From positions 42,247 through 106,246 of the forward strand of contig JAJQEO010000119.1 of NCBI GenBank assembly GCA_021201665.1: a DNA stretch of 64,000 nucleotides, written 5' to 3'. Source of the DNA: Lachnospiraceae bacterium. GTDB taxonomy: Bacteria; Bacillota; Clostridia; Lachnospirales; Lachnospiraceae. Every line of letters begins with the position of its first letter. Within the stretch, counting starts at the first letter, position 1. This document shows, piece by piece, positions 34,871-43,748 of this stretch. A model generated the notes under the pieces. The model made no database searches. It was not told the DNA's origin and saw nothing but the letters and a program-made list of their open reading frames with translations. A program made the translations under genes and the position numbers.

Positions 34871-36517
34871 ATGGGTATAGGTAATATTATTTCATTATTT
34901 GGAAGTCTGGGACTTTTCCTGTTTGGTATGAAATACATGGGAGAGGGGCTGGAGCTTGCGGCGGGTCCGAAAATGAAAGACCTTCTGGAGACTCTGACGC
35001 GCAACCGGGTGATGGGCTTTCTTTTGGGAGCACTGGTCACGATCGTGATTCAGTCCTCATCCGCGACTACGGTCATGGTCATGGGCTTTATCAATGCGGG
35101 CATCATGGATCTGGCCCAGGCGACCGGCGTGATTTTCGGTGCCAATATCGGTACCACGATTACCAGTGTACTGATCGCGCTGGATGTCTCAGGCATCGCG
35201 CCAGTCTGTATCTTCGCCGGTGCGGCGATGATGCTTTATACCAAAAAGAAGCGCACCAGCTACATCGGCCAGGTCATTCTGGGATTTGGTCTTCTGTTTC
35301 AGGGTCTGCATTCGATGAGTTCCGCGATGTCCCCTCTGAAGGATTCACCGGCTTTTCTGAATTTTATCACACACGCGACAAATCCGGCGCTCGGATTCAT
35401 CATTGGCGTTATTCTCTGCGCCGTGATCCAGAGCTCGTCCGCAGCGGTCGGCGTCGTGCAGGCGCTTGCCCTGCAGGGACTGATGCCCCTCCATTTCGCC
35501 GCATTTCTGATCTGCGGTATCAACGTCGGCTCTTCGACACCGCCGATTCTCTCCGCATTCAACGCGAGAAACAATGCCAAGCGCGCCGCGCTGATCTATC
35601 TGATCTTCAACGTGGTCGGCGCTGTCATTTTCATACCTCTTACGATTTTCCTTCCGCTCACGGACTGGATCGAGGCCCTGGTGCCGAGCGCGATGTTCCA
35701 GATCTCCGTCTACCATATTTTATTCAAGGTGGTGACCGGCCTGATTCTGCTGCCGTTGACGAACGTGGTCGTGACATGGACCTACCGCTTCATTCCCAAA
35801 CAGGCGCATGAGAACGCCTTTCGTCTGGAATACATCGATAAAAATATGCAGGTGGCCTCTCCGGCGGTCGTGACACTGCAGGTCGGCAGGGAGGTCGAAC
35901 GGATGGCGAACCTCGTGCGGGAGAACCTTACCAGGGCCAGAACCATTGTGCAGAACCAGAACATGGCCGGTGTGCAGCAGCTGCGGGATACCGAGGACGT
36001 GATTGATTACCTGGCCTCGGAGATTACGGAATATCTGACGACGATCAACGCCACCGAGATGCCTGCTTCCGTCTCGCGCTACATGACCAGCGCGTTCAAC
36101 GCGATCAACGATCTGGAGCGCATCGGGGACCATGCAGTGGTGATCAGCGGACAGAATGAGACAAGCCTGGAGGCGGGCGAGCCGTTTTCTGACCAGGCAA
36201 GAGATGATCTTCTGGAGATCTTTGACCTGGATCTGGCGTTGTTTGATGCCACGGTAGACCTGTTTTGCAAGCACAGCTTCACGCCGGAGATGTGGGTGGA
36301 CATCCGCAAGCGGGAGCACCGGATCACCAAGAAGGCTTCCAAGGCGCAGGCCAGCCATATGGATCGTCTGAAGGCCGGGCAGTGTTCCTTCGAAAAGGGA
36401 CTCACCTTTGTCGAAATCCTGGACAGCTTTGTGCGTATCGCGAACCACTCCGTCAATATCGCGGAGGAGAGCGGTTCTGAAATGCTCAACGGAATGCTCA
36501 GGACGGAGAATGCATGA
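34871..36517 (+). CDS. Na/phosphate cotransporter with PhoU domain
   Basis: NptA/YjbB-like protein, 548 residues. The membrane part (~1-310) has duplicated Na/Pi signatures: QSSSATTVMVMGF with GANIGTTITSV, and QSSSAAVGVVQAL with GINVGSSTPP. The C-terminal ~200 residues are a PhoU-like helical bundle (DTEDVIDYLASEITEYL, NDLERIGDHAVVI). The likely function is sodium-linked phosphate movement under PhoU-domain control. An in-frame stop lies four codons before the ATG, so the start is fixed, but the only good Shine-Dalgarno (AAGGAGG) is ~35 nt away; translation initiation here is odd. Confidence 0.93.
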   Translation: MGIGNIISLFGSLGLFLFGMKYMGEGLELAAGPKMKDLLETLTRNRVMGFLLGALVTIVIQSSSATTVMVMGFINAGIMDLAQATGVIFGANIGTTITSVLIALDVSGIAPVCIFAGAAMMLYTKKKRTSYIGQVILGFGLLFQGLHSMSSAMSPLKDSPAFLNFITHATNPALGFIIGVILCAVIQSSSAAVGVVQALALQGLMPLHFAAFLICGINVGSSTPPILSAFNARNNAKRAALIYLIFNVVGAVIFIPLTIFLPLTDWIEALVPSAMFQISVYHILFKVVTGLILLPLTNVVVTWTYRFIPKQAHENAFRLEYIDKNMQVASPAVVTLQVGREVERMANLVRENLTRARTIVQNQNMAGVQQLRDTEDVIDYLASEITEYLTTINATEMPASVSRYMTSAFNAINDLERIGDHAVVISGQNETSLEAGEPFSDQARDDLLEIFDLDLALFDATVDLFCKHSFTPEMWVDIRKREHRITKKASKAQASHMDRLKAGQCSFEKGLTFVEILDSFVRIANHSVNIAEESGSEMLNGMLRTENA

Positions 36518-36549
36518 GAGATGACGGGTACAGACATATCAGAAAACGG

Positions 36550-36578
36550 TTGACAAAAAAATAGGGTACTGCTATCAT
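36550..36578 (+). promoter_or_regulatory. glnA promoter
   Basis: TTGACA (36550-36555) and TATCAT (36573-36578) with a 17-bp spacer. The leader starts near 36586 and begins with hairpin GGATGAACG-AGGG-CGTTCTTCC (36586-36607, one mismatch), followed by a second weak hairpin CTTTC/GAAAG before AGAGGTGG. Confidence 0.75.
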
Positions 36579-36656
36579 TTGGGCAGGATGAACGAGGGCG
36601 TTCTTCCTTATATTAAGGGGGAATGCTTTCTTTATTTTTGAAAGAAGAGGTGGACT

Positions 36657-37988
36657 ATGAGCAAGTATACAAGAGAGGATATATACAAAATCATCGAGGA
36701 GGAGGATGTGCAGTTTATCCGGCTGCAGTTTACGGATATGTTCGGCACGCTGAAGAATCTGGCCGTGACGGTCAATCAGCTGGACCGAGTCCTGGATAAT
36801 AAGGTGACGTTTGATGGCGCATCCATTGAAGGCTTCGCGCGGATCGAGCGCTCGGATCTGTGCCTGCACCCGGATCTGGATACGTTTCTGATTTTCCCGT
36901 GGAGACCTCAGAATGGCAAGGTCGCTCGCTTTATCTGTGATGTTTTCTATGCGGACGGCACTCCGTTTGGCGGGGATCCGCGTTCTGTGTTGAAAAATGT
37001 GATCGCGCAGGCGGATGAGATGGGATATCTGCTTGAAGCCGGTCCGGAATGTGAGTTTTTCCTGTTTCACACGGACGATGAGGGCAGACCGACCACGATT
37101 ACGCATGAGCAGGCCGGATATTTTGACATCGCTCCGATCGACCTGGGGGAAAATGCCCGCCGGGATATGATTCTTACCATGGAGGATATGGGCTATGTGG
37201 TGGAGTCCTCGCATCACGAGGCGGCTCCGGCGCAGCACGAGATCGACCTGCGCTATGACGAGGCGCTGCAGAGCGCGGACGGGATTATGACCTTCCGTCT
37301 CGCGGTAAAGACGGTCGCCAAGCGCCACGGCCTGCATGCGTCCTTTATGCCGAAGCCGGTCGCCGGAGTCAACGGCTCGGGCATGCACATCAATATGTCT
37401 TTGACAAAGGACGGAAAAAATGTATTTTATGACGCGGCGGATCCCATCCATTTAAGCCAGGAGGGACGCTGGTTCATCGGAGGGCTTTTAAAGCATATTC
37501 GTGCGGTGACCGCCGTGACGAATCCGATTGTTAATTCCTATAAGAGGCTGGTGCCGGGCTTTGAGGCGCCGGTCCATGTCGCCTGGTCCGCGAAAAACCG
37601 CATTCCGCTGATCCGGATTCCGATCATGGGCAATGGTACAAAGCGCATCGAGCTGCGCAGCCCGGATAACGCGGCCAATCCTTACCTGGCATATGCGGTC
37701 TGCATGGCGGCGGGGCTGGACGGCATCGGGCATCAGATCATGCCGCCGGAAAATATGGACGAAAACCTTTACGCGCTGGGGGCAGAGGACCTGAAGGCCA
37801 AAGGCGTCGAGCGCCTGCCGGTCACGCTTCTGGAGGCCGTCGATGCACTGGAAGAGGACAGCTTTATCTGCGGCGTCCTCGGAGAGCATGTGACAAAGCG
37901 CTATATTAAAGCGAAAAAAGAAGAATGGGAAGAATACCAGGCCAGTGTGAGCCAGTGGGAGCTGGACCGCTATCTGGCGAAGGTCTGA
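36657..37988 (+). CDS. glnA: Glutamine synthetase type I
   Basis: GlnA forms glutamine from glutamate, ammonia and ATP in the cytoplasm as a dodecamer. At 443 residues it is the GSI-alpha type, without the adenylylation insert. Motifs are DGASIEGFARIERSDL, EAGPECEFFLF with metal-binding Glu, HHEAAPAQHEIDLRY, the ATP-site KPVAGVNGSGMHINMS, NSYKRLVPGFEAP, RIPIMGNGTKRIELRSPDNAANPYLA interrupted only by helix ends, and the terminal WELDRYL. AGAGGTGG precedes the ATG. An ANTAR regulator follows, a common clostridial pairing for nitrogen control. Confidence 0.97.
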   Translation: MSKYTREDIYKIIEEEDVQFIRLQFTDMFGTLKNLAVTVNQLDRVLDNKVTFDGASIEGFARIERSDLCLHPDLDTFLIFPWRPQNGKVARFICDVFYADGTPFGGDPRSVLKNVIAQADEMGYLLEAGPECEFFLFHTDDEGRPTTITHEQAGYFDIAPIDLGENARRDMILTMEDMGYVVESSHHEAAPAQHEIDLRYDEALQSADGIMTFRLAVKTVAKRHGLHASFMPKPVAGVNGSGMHINMSLTKDGKNVFYDAADPIHLSQEGRWFIGGLLKHIRAVTAVTNPIVNSYKRLVPGFEAPVHVAWSAKNRIPLIRIPIMGNGTKRIELRSPDNAANPYLAYAVCMAAGLDGIGHQIMPPENMDENLYALGAEDLKAKGVERLPVTLLEAVDALEEDSFICGVLGEHVTKRYIKAKKEEWEEYQASVSQWELDRYLAKV

Positions 37989-38007
37989 TCGTTCTGTCGT
38001 AAAGTGT

Positions 38008-38122
38008 GTTATGAGAAGAAAACTTTTGTAACTATTCAGGACAGTACTCCGTACTTGCTGCGAAGTACGTGTGAAAACGTTAATTTTTCTCATAACGCTC
38101 CAGAATCGAACGATTCTGTCAC
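38008..38122 (+). repeat. Nested palindromic element upstream of the ANTAR gene
   Basis: Outer stem GTTATGAGAA (38008-38017) with TTCTCATAAC (38087-38096) encloses a module containing GTAACT, TCAGGACAG and hairpin GTACTTGCTGCGAAGTAC. It is followed directly by GCTCCAGAATC-GAAC-GATTCTG (38097-38118). The outer stem and the following hairpin recur at 63478-63532, where the enclosed part is only 7 nt. Confidence 0.75.
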
Positions 38123-38145
38123 ATCAGACGGACAGGAGGACTCAG

Positions 38146-38697
38146 ATGGCAAATATAAATATAGTGGTAGCGTTTCCAAAACCGGAGGACGCAAAAAATG
38201 TCAGAAACCTGCTGATCCGCAGCGGCTATTCGGTCGGTGCCGTCACGACGAGCGGCGCAGGCGCCCTTTCCGCGGCTGACCGGCTTGGATCCGGCATTAT
38301 CGTTTGTGGATACAAGCTGCCGGATATGATATATTCCGAGCTTTGTGAAGATATGCCGGCATCCTTCGCGATGCTGCTGGTCGCGTCCGCCCGTGTTGTC
38401 AGTGAGGGTATCAAGGAAGGCGTGCTGCTGGTGACCATGCCTTTTCATATCAATGATCTGCTGGATTCCCTGGATACCCTGATCAGCAATCAGGAGCGGC
38501 GCAGACGGCAGAAGCGGATGACGGCTCCCCACCGCAGCGAGGAGGAGAAAAAGCTGATCGCAGAGGCAAAATCCCTGCTGATGGAGCGCAACGGGATGAC
38601 CGAGGAGGAAGCGCACCGCTACCTGCAGAAGACCAGCATGGACAGCGGCACCAACATGGTCGAGACCGCGCAGATGCTGTTTGCGCTGATGCGGTGA
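38146..38697 (+). CDS. ANTAR-domain response regulator
   Basis: RNA-binding antiterminator-type protein, 183 residues. The N-terminal receiver-like domain (NIVVAFPKPEDAKNVRNLLIRSGY) appears degenerate: no Asp in the usual phospho-acceptor context, with IIVCGYKLPDM in its place. The C-terminal ANTAR domain reads LIAEAKSLLMERNGMTEEEAHRYLQKTSMDSGTNMVETAQMLFAL, interrupted only by helix turns. The ATG follows AGGAGGA (38134-38140). Position behind glnA suggests control of nitrogen genes through paired RNA hairpins. Confidence 0.9.
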   Translation: MANINIVVAFPKPEDAKNVRNLLIRSGYSVGAVTTSGAGALSAADRLGSGIIVCGYKLPDMIYSELCEDMPASFAMLLVASARVVSEGIKEGVLLVTMPFHINDLLDSLDTLISNQERRRRQKRMTAPHRSEEEKKLIAEAKSLLMERNGMTEEEAHRYLQKTSMDSGTNMVETAQMLFALMR

Positions 38698-38707
38698 AGA
38701 GGATATT

Positions 38708-38938
38708 ATGAGATGTCTGATATGTAAAGATGAAAAAATGGAAAATTCCTGCACAACTTATTTCGCTCAGATGAGCAATTGCTATGTGATTATAGAAAAT
38801 GTTCCATGCATGAAATGTCCTCAATGTGGTGAAGGGTTATTTAATTCCTCAGTTTTGGAAAAAATAGAAGATATTTTGGAAAGTCTGGAGAAAATTGCAA
38901 GTAAAATTTTCATTATGGATTACTTGAGAGCAGCTTAG
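38708..38938 (+). CDS. YgiT-type zinc-finger protein, antitoxin-like, orphan
   Basis: A 76-residue protein with two CxxC pairs (RCLICKD at the N-terminus, MKCPQCGE at ~37-44), as in the MqsA/YgiT N-terminal domain. The helix-turn-helix half of MqsA is missing and no toxin gene adjoins. Codon use is more A+T-rich than its neighbours, consistent with recent acquisition. It starts 10 bp after the ANTAR stop codon, so it may be cotranscribed. The function is not clear. Confidence 0.75.
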   Translation: MRCLICKDEKMENSCTTYFAQMSNCYVIIENVPCMKCPQCGEGLFNSSVLEKIEDILESLEKIASKIFIMDYLRAA

Positions 38939-38963
38939 TTTTTTAGAAAAGCGGGGAGAAAAA

Positions 38964-39983
38964 ATGAAATTCACAAAAATGCATGGTTTGGGAAATGATT
39001 ATGTTTACGTGAATTGCTTTAAGGAGCAGATCTCAGATCCTTCCGCGACAGCGATCCGTGTGAGCGACCGGCATTTCGGCATCGGTTCGGACGGCCTGAT
39101 CCTGATCAAACCGTCCAAAGTGGCGGATTTTCAGATGGAGATGTACAATGCGGACGGTTCATTGGGGGCGATGTGCGGCAACGGCATCCGCTGCGTGGCG
39201 AAGTATGTTTACGATTATGGCTTGACTGATAAGACGCAGATCAGCGTGGAGACGGTAAGCGGCATCAAGTATCTGGATCTGACGGTGGAGAGACCGGGAG
39301 AGCAGAATGCGCAGGAAGCACAGAAGATGCAGGAAGCGAATACAGGCGAAGAAGCTATTTGTGGCTGTGTATCTGAAAAATCAGTGCAGTCAGCGAGAGG
39401 GCAGGTCAGCCGGGTGCGCGTGGACATGGGGAAGCCGATCCTGGATCCGAAGCAGATTCCGGTCAATACAGAGATTTTGTATGAGAATCCAGCTAATAAA
39501 ATGATTGCGCGGTGCCTTTTTGGAGAAGGTGAGTCTGCGGACAATCCGGGTACTCATGATCCGATCATCGGAGAGCCTTTCACGATTGCGGGGATGAATG
39601 TCAATATCACCTGCGTCTCCATGGGCAATCCGCATTGTGTGGTGCCGGTGAAGGATGTGGACGGTCTGGCCATTGAGAAAATCGGACCGCAGTTTGAGAA
39701 TCATCCTCTGTTTCCGGATCGGGTCAATACAGAATTTATCAAAGTGCTTGACCGGAAAACGGTACAGATGCGTGTCTGGGAGCGCGGCTCCGGCGAGACG
39801 CTTGCCTGCGGCACGGGTGCCTGTGCGGTGGCAGTCGCCTGTATTTTAAATGGCTGGACAGAGGAGACAGTGACGGTGAAGCTGCGCGGCGGCGACCTGC
39901 AGATCACCTGGGACCGTCAAATGGATACTGTTTATATGACAGGACCGGCCGTGACTGTGTTTGATGGGGAAATGAAGCTCTGA
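38964..39983 (+). CDS. dapF: Diaminopimelate epimerase with insertion
   Basis: DapF converts LL- to meso-diaminopimelate for lysine and peptidoglycan. It is cofactor-independent and uses two Cys: MCGNGIRC (~73-80) and ACGTGAC near the C-terminus, both intact. N-terminal KMHGLGNDYVYV and GSDGLILI are typical. At 339 residues it exceeds the usual ~280 because of a Gln/Glu/Ala-rich insert (~112-147, NAQEAQKMQEANTGEEA and on) and a smaller one near GEGESADNPGTHD. It follows GGGGAG. Its pathway partner dapL is next on the same strand. Confidence 0.95.
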   Translation: MKFTKMHGLGNDYVYVNCFKEQISDPSATAIRVSDRHFGIGSDGLILIKPSKVADFQMEMYNADGSLGAMCGNGIRCVAKYVYDYGLTDKTQISVETVSGIKYLDLTVERPGEQNAQEAQKMQEANTGEEAICGCVSEKSVQSARGQVSRVRVDMGKPILDPKQIPVNTEILYENPANKMIARCLFGEGESADNPGTHDPIIGEPFTIAGMNVNITCVSMGNPHCVVPVKDVDGLAIEKIGPQFENHPLFPDRVNTEFIKVLDRKTVQMRVWERGSGETLACGTGACAVAVACILNGWTEETVTVKLRGGDLQITWDRQMDTVYMTGPAVTVFDGEMKL

Positions 39984-40082
39984 ATACAGAAGCATGTCAA
40001 ATCAGGCAATGTTCAGTCAAATACCCCGATGCAAGCGTACAGGGCAACCAATTTGTTGTCTGTGCAAGCTATGTCATATACT

Positions 40083-40186
40083 GTCGGCAAAGCCGACGGG
40101 TTTCTTACGGCATCGGCTGTCTGACTCGCCGCTTTGCGAGAATAAAACAGTCCGCAGGTTCCGCAATTTGCTTCTGGCGGACTGTT
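40083..40186. repeat. Hairpin cluster between dapF and dapL
   Basis: Three hairpins in series: GTCGGC-AAA-GCCGAC (40083-40097), CTCGC-CGCTTT-GCGAG (~40125-40140), and a 10-bp stem AACAGTCCGC/GCGGACTGTT (40146-40155, 40177-40186). None is followed by a T-run. They lie in the leader of dapL. Confidence 0.6.
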
Positions 40187-40215
40187 AAACAAATCATATT
40201 TATGAGGAGGCTATC

Positions 40216-41442
40216 ATGTTTAAAATCAACGATAATTATCTCAAGCTGCCGGGCAGCTATCTTTTCTCGACCATTGGAAAAAAGGTCAATGAATTTCAGG
40301 CGGCTCACCCGGACAAGACAGTGATCCGTCTCGGGATCGGCGATGTGACGCAGCCGCTCGCACCTGTTATTATTGATGCGCTGCACGGCGCGGTAGATGA
40401 GATGGGAAAGGCGGAGACCTTCCGCGGATACGCCCCTGATCTGGGCTATGAGTTTTTGCGCACAGCGATCGCGAAGAATGATTACGCAGACCGCGGCTGC
40501 GACATTTCGGCGGACGAGATTTTCGTCTCGGACGGTGCGAAGTGCGACTCCGGCAATATTCAGGAGATTTTCAGTGTGGACAATAAAATCGCTGTCTGCG
40601 ACCCGGTTTACCCGGTTTATGTAGACACGAACGTTATGGCGGGCCGCACCGGCACCTATGATCCGCAGACAGAGATGTGGAGCGATGTGATCTACATGCC
40701 CTGCACGGCGGCGAACAATTTCGCACCGGAGATTCCGAGGGAGACGCCGGACATGATTTATCTGTGTTTCCCGAATAACCCGACAGGAGCGACCGTCACA
40801 AAGGCGCAGCTCCAGGAGTGGGTGGATTACGCGAATAAGGTTGGCGCGGTCATCATCTATGACGCCGCATATGAGGCTTACATTTCCGAGCCGGATGTGC
40901 CGCACACGATTTTTGAGTGCGAGGGTGCCCGCACCTGCGCGATCGAGCTCAAGTCCTTCTCCAAAAACGCGGGATTTACAGGGACGCGCCTTGGCTATAC
41001 GGTGATCCCGAAAGACCTGACAGCGCATGTGGACGGCAAGGATGTGATGATGCATTCTCTCTGGGCGAGACGCCACGGCACCAAATACAACGGCGCTCCG
41101 TACATCCAGCAGCGCGCGGGCGAGGCAGTCTATTCACCCGAAGGCAAGGTGCAGCTCGCAAAGCAGGTGGCTTATTACATGAACAACGCGAAGGTCATCA
41201 AAGAAGGCCTGCTAAAGGCCGGATACACCGTTTCCGGCGGTGTGAACGCGCCATACATCTGGCTGAAGACGCCGGAAGAGATGACCTCCTGGGAATTTTT
41301 CGATTACCTGCTTGAGAATGCGAACGTCGTCGGCACCCCCGGCTCCGGCTTCGGCCCGAGCGGGGAAGGCTACTTCCGGCTGACTGCGTTCGGTACTTAT
41401 GAAAACACCGTCGCGGCGCTGGAACGGATCAAGAAGATGTGA
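40216..41442 (+). CDS. dapL: LL-diaminopimelate aminotransferase
   Basis: DapL makes LL-diaminopimelate directly from tetrahydrodipicolinate and glutamate, bypassing DapD/DapC/DapE. The 408-residue PLP enzyme shows LPGSYLFSTIGKKV, RLGIGDVTQPLAP, FRGYAPDLGYEFLR, SDGAKCDSGNIQEIF, CFPNNPTGATV, the PLP Lys in FSKNAGFTGTRLGYTVIP and RLTAFGTYENT. GAGGAGG precedes the ATG. With dapF it completes the route to meso-diaminopimelate. Confidence 0.97.
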   Translation: MFKINDNYLKLPGSYLFSTIGKKVNEFQAAHPDKTVIRLGIGDVTQPLAPVIIDALHGAVDEMGKAETFRGYAPDLGYEFLRTAIAKNDYADRGCDISADEIFVSDGAKCDSGNIQEIFSVDNKIAVCDPVYPVYVDTNVMAGRTGTYDPQTEMWSDVIYMPCTAANNFAPEIPRETPDMIYLCFPNNPTGATVTKAQLQEWVDYANKVGAVIIYDAAYEAYISEPDVPHTIFECEGARTCAIELKSFSKNAGFTGTRLGYTVIPKDLTAHVDGKDVMMHSLWARRHGTKYNGAPYIQQRAGEAVYSPEGKVQLAKQVAYYMNNAKVIKEGLLKAGYTVSGGVNAPYIWLKTPEEMTSWEFFDYLLENANVVGTPGSGFGPSGEGYFRLTAFGTYENTVAALERIKKM

Positions 41443-41453
41443 TTGTAATGACT

Positions 41454-41480
41454 ACCAGGGGCTTACAGGCCCCTGGTTTG
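41454..41480 (+). terminator. Hairpin after dapL
   Basis: ACCAGGGGC (41454-41462) and GCCCCTGGT (41469-41477) form a perfect 9-bp stem with loop TTACAG, followed by only TTTG. It may end dapL transcription weakly or attenuate the next gene. Confidence 0.55.
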
Positions 41481-41495
41481 ATGAAAGGAAAGACT

Positions 41496-42224
41496 ATGAA
41501 ACTACTGATCATACGCCACGGCGATCCAGATTATTCGATTGACTCCCTGACGGAGAAAGGCTGGAAGGAGGCGGAGTATCTGTCGGAGCGTATCGCGAAG
41601 CTGGATGTCCGTGATTTTTATGTATCTCCGCTGGGGCGCGCGAGGGATACAGCGGCTCCGACATTGAAAAAAATGAACCGTACAGCCATCCAGTGTGAAT
41701 GGCTGCGTGAGTTTTCTCCCCGTATCAACCGGCCGGACCGCGAAAATTCGCCGGTTTCCTGGGACTGGCTGCCGCAGGACTGGACTGCCGATGAGCGCTT
41801 TTATCTGCCGGATCGATGGTATGAACCGTCTATCATGAGCGAGGCGCATGTAAAAGAAGAGTATGACTATGTGACCGGATGCTTTGACGGGCTTCTGAAA
41901 CAATATGGGTATGTACGGGAGGGCTACATCTACCGCACGGAACAGGGAAATAACGACACCATCGTCTTTTTCTGCCATTTCGGAGTCGGCTGTGTATTGC
42001 TTGCCCACCTGATCGGGGCCTCGCCGATGGTGCTCTGGCATGGTCTCTGCGCTGCGCCGTCTTCCGTGACCACGGTTGTGACAGAAGAACGCCGGAAAGG
42101 CATTGTGAGCTTTCGCGCGAGCGCGTTCGGGGATATCTCTCATCTCTACGCGAAAAATGAACCGCCTGCTTTTGCCGCCCGGTTCAGCGAGTGCTATGAG
42201 AACGAAAATGAGCGGCTGGACTGA
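41496..42224 (+). CDS. Histidine phosphatase family protein
   Basis: Branch-1 phosphatase-like protein of 242 residues. The N-terminal KLLIIRHGDPDYSIDSLTEKG has the catalytic RHG. YVSPLGRARDTAAP holds the second Arg, and FFCHFGVGCVLLAHLIG supplies the second His. The substrate is unknown. The start at 41496 is chosen because AAAGGAAAG precedes it and the RHG motif then lies near residue 6; codons upstream fall in the dapL hairpin. Confidence 0.88.
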   Translation: MKLLIIRHGDPDYSIDSLTEKGWKEAEYLSERIAKLDVRDFYVSPLGRARDTAAPTLKKMNRTAIQCEWLREFSPRINRPDRENSPVSWDWLPQDWTADERFYLPDRWYEPSIMSEAHVKEEYDYVTGCFDGLLKQYGYVREGYIYRTEQGNNDTIVFFCHFGVGCVLLAHLIGASPMVLWHGLCAAPSSVTTVVTEERRKGIVSFRASAFGDISHLYAKNEPPAFAARFSECYENENERLD

Positions 42225-42425
42225 AAATGAGGTAGGTGAGGCCTCGTCTCTGTAAATGCCCCTGGAACTGGCTGCGCACAGCGTGAAAAGACCGAAAACG
42301 AGGCGGAGGGACTTTTGATTTCTGCCCGGTTTGCGGTTCGTGTATCAGGAGGTGCCGCGTAAGCGGAAGTGCTGACGGCAGTTTCTGTTTGGATATGGAA
42401 TTATAGTAATAGGAAAGGCGGACAT

Positions 42426-43748
42426 ATGAAAACGGAACGGTTATTTTATAAGGACGCGTATATAAAAGAATTCACCGCAACGGTATTGGACTGCCGAGAA
42501 GGGAAAAAAGGATTTGAACTTGTGCTTTCGGCAACGGCATTTTATCCGGAGGGCGGCGGACAGCCCTATGATATGGGAATTTTGCAGCCAATTGTGAAAA
42601 TCTCTCATACAGTATCCGCGCCTGAGTCAGATGCTGCCGCCAGGATGCAAACGGAAAAAGCAAATGCAGAAGAAACAAATGCTGATGCGGAAATTCAAAC
42701 GATGACTGTCAGGCCGCTGAAAACGGAGGAGCCTGCCATTGTCCATGTCCTGGAGGTTCACGAGAAAAACGGAGAGCTGATTCATTACACAGACGCGCCG
42801 CTCGCCGCAGGCACAACCGTCCATGGAAAAATCGACTGGACACGGCGTTTTGACCTGATGCAGCAGCACTCCGGCGAGCACATCGTGAGCGGGCTGGTGC
42901 ACGCCGCTTATGGCTATGACAATGTCGGCTTTCATATGGGAAGCGATGTGATTACCATTGATTTCAATGGAGAACTGGATATGGCAGCTCTGGGGGAGAT
43001 CGAGGCCAGGACCAACGAGGTCATCTGGCAGAACCAGGAGACGCACATCTTTTATCCGTCAGCGGAGGAATTAAAGAGGCTGCCCTATCGAAGCAAAAAA
43101 GAACTGACCGGCGAGGTGCGGATTGTAGAGTTTCCAAATGCCGACATGTGCGCCTGCTGCGGGCTTCACGTGGCCCGTGCCGGTGAGATCGGAATGGTGA
43201 AGCTTCTATCGGTCGTGAAATTCCGTGAGGGTGTCCGGGTAGAAATGATCAGCGGGAAGCGTGTGCTGGATTACCTGAACCTGGTAAATGAGCAGAATCA
43301 TCAGATTTCTGTGCTGCTCTCCGCGAAACCAGCTCAGACTGCGGATGCAGTAAAGCGAAGCATGGATGAAAACTATCGCCTGAAGGGCCGGGTGACTGCG
43401 CTGGAAGAGAAACTCTTTGCACAGGAGGCAGAGCGCCTTGCCTGCGCAGGGGACGTGCTTCTCCTGGAAAAAGGACTGGATTCCGACAGTGTGCGAAAGC
43501 TGGCCGTGGCGGTCATGGAGACCTGCGACGGGCGGTGTGCGGTATTCTCCGACAATGGAGACGGAACGTTTAAATATGCGATTGGAGAGAAGGGTGGCGA
43601 CCTGCGTACTTTAGTGAAAGACTTGAATCAGGCACTTGGCGGGCGCGGAGGCGGCAAGCCATTTTTCGCGCAGGGATCAGTAAAAGCAGACGCCGGAGCG
43701 ATCAAGGCTTTCTGGGAGACCACTATCGATTTTAGAAAAAAAGCTTGA
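42426..43748 (+). CDS. AlaX-like alanyl-tRNA editing protein (long form)
   Basis: Freestanding editing-domain protein that would hydrolyse mischarged tRNA(Ala). The 440 residues include an N-terminal oligonucleotide-binding region with ATAFYPEGGGQPYD, the zinc-site HxxxH in QQHSGEHIVSG, the second pair in CACCGLHV, and a C-terminal DHHA1 domain ending LGGRGGGKPFFAQGSV. A polar repeat insert (~66-88, MQTEKANAEETNADAEIQ) lies in the N-terminal domain. The start at 42426 is supported by GGAAAGGCGG. The leader has pairing GCCTCGT/ACGAGGC and a GGTGCCGCG string, but not a convincing T-box. Confidence 0.88.
   Translation: MKTERLFYKDAYIKEFTATVLDCREGKKGFELVLSATAFYPEGGGQPYDMGILQPIVKISHTVSAPESDAAARMQTEKANAEETNADAEIQTMTVRPLKTEEPAIVHVLEVHEKNGELIHYTDAPLAAGTTVHGKIDWTRRFDLMQQHSGEHIVSGLVHAAYGYDNVGFHMGSDVITIDFNGELDMAALGEIEARTNEVIWQNQETHIFYPSAEELKRLPYRSKKELTGEVRIVEFPNADMCACCGLHVARAGEIGMVKLLSVVKFREGVRVEMISGKRVLDYLNLVNEQNHQISVLLSAKPAQTADAVKRSMDENYRLKGRVTALEEKLFAQEAERLACAGDVLLLEKGLDSDSVRKLAVAVMETCDGRCAVFSDNGDGTFKYAIGEKGGDLRTLVKDLNQALGGRGGGKPFFAQGSVKADAGAIKAFWETTIDFRKKA

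Noticed and set aside
42225..42425. Possible T-box leader upstream of the AlaX-like gene (GCCTCGT/ACGAGGC pairing and GGTGCCGCG)
   Set aside because: The T-box string differs from the GGTACCGCG core, the putative stem I is too short, and no terminator follows.
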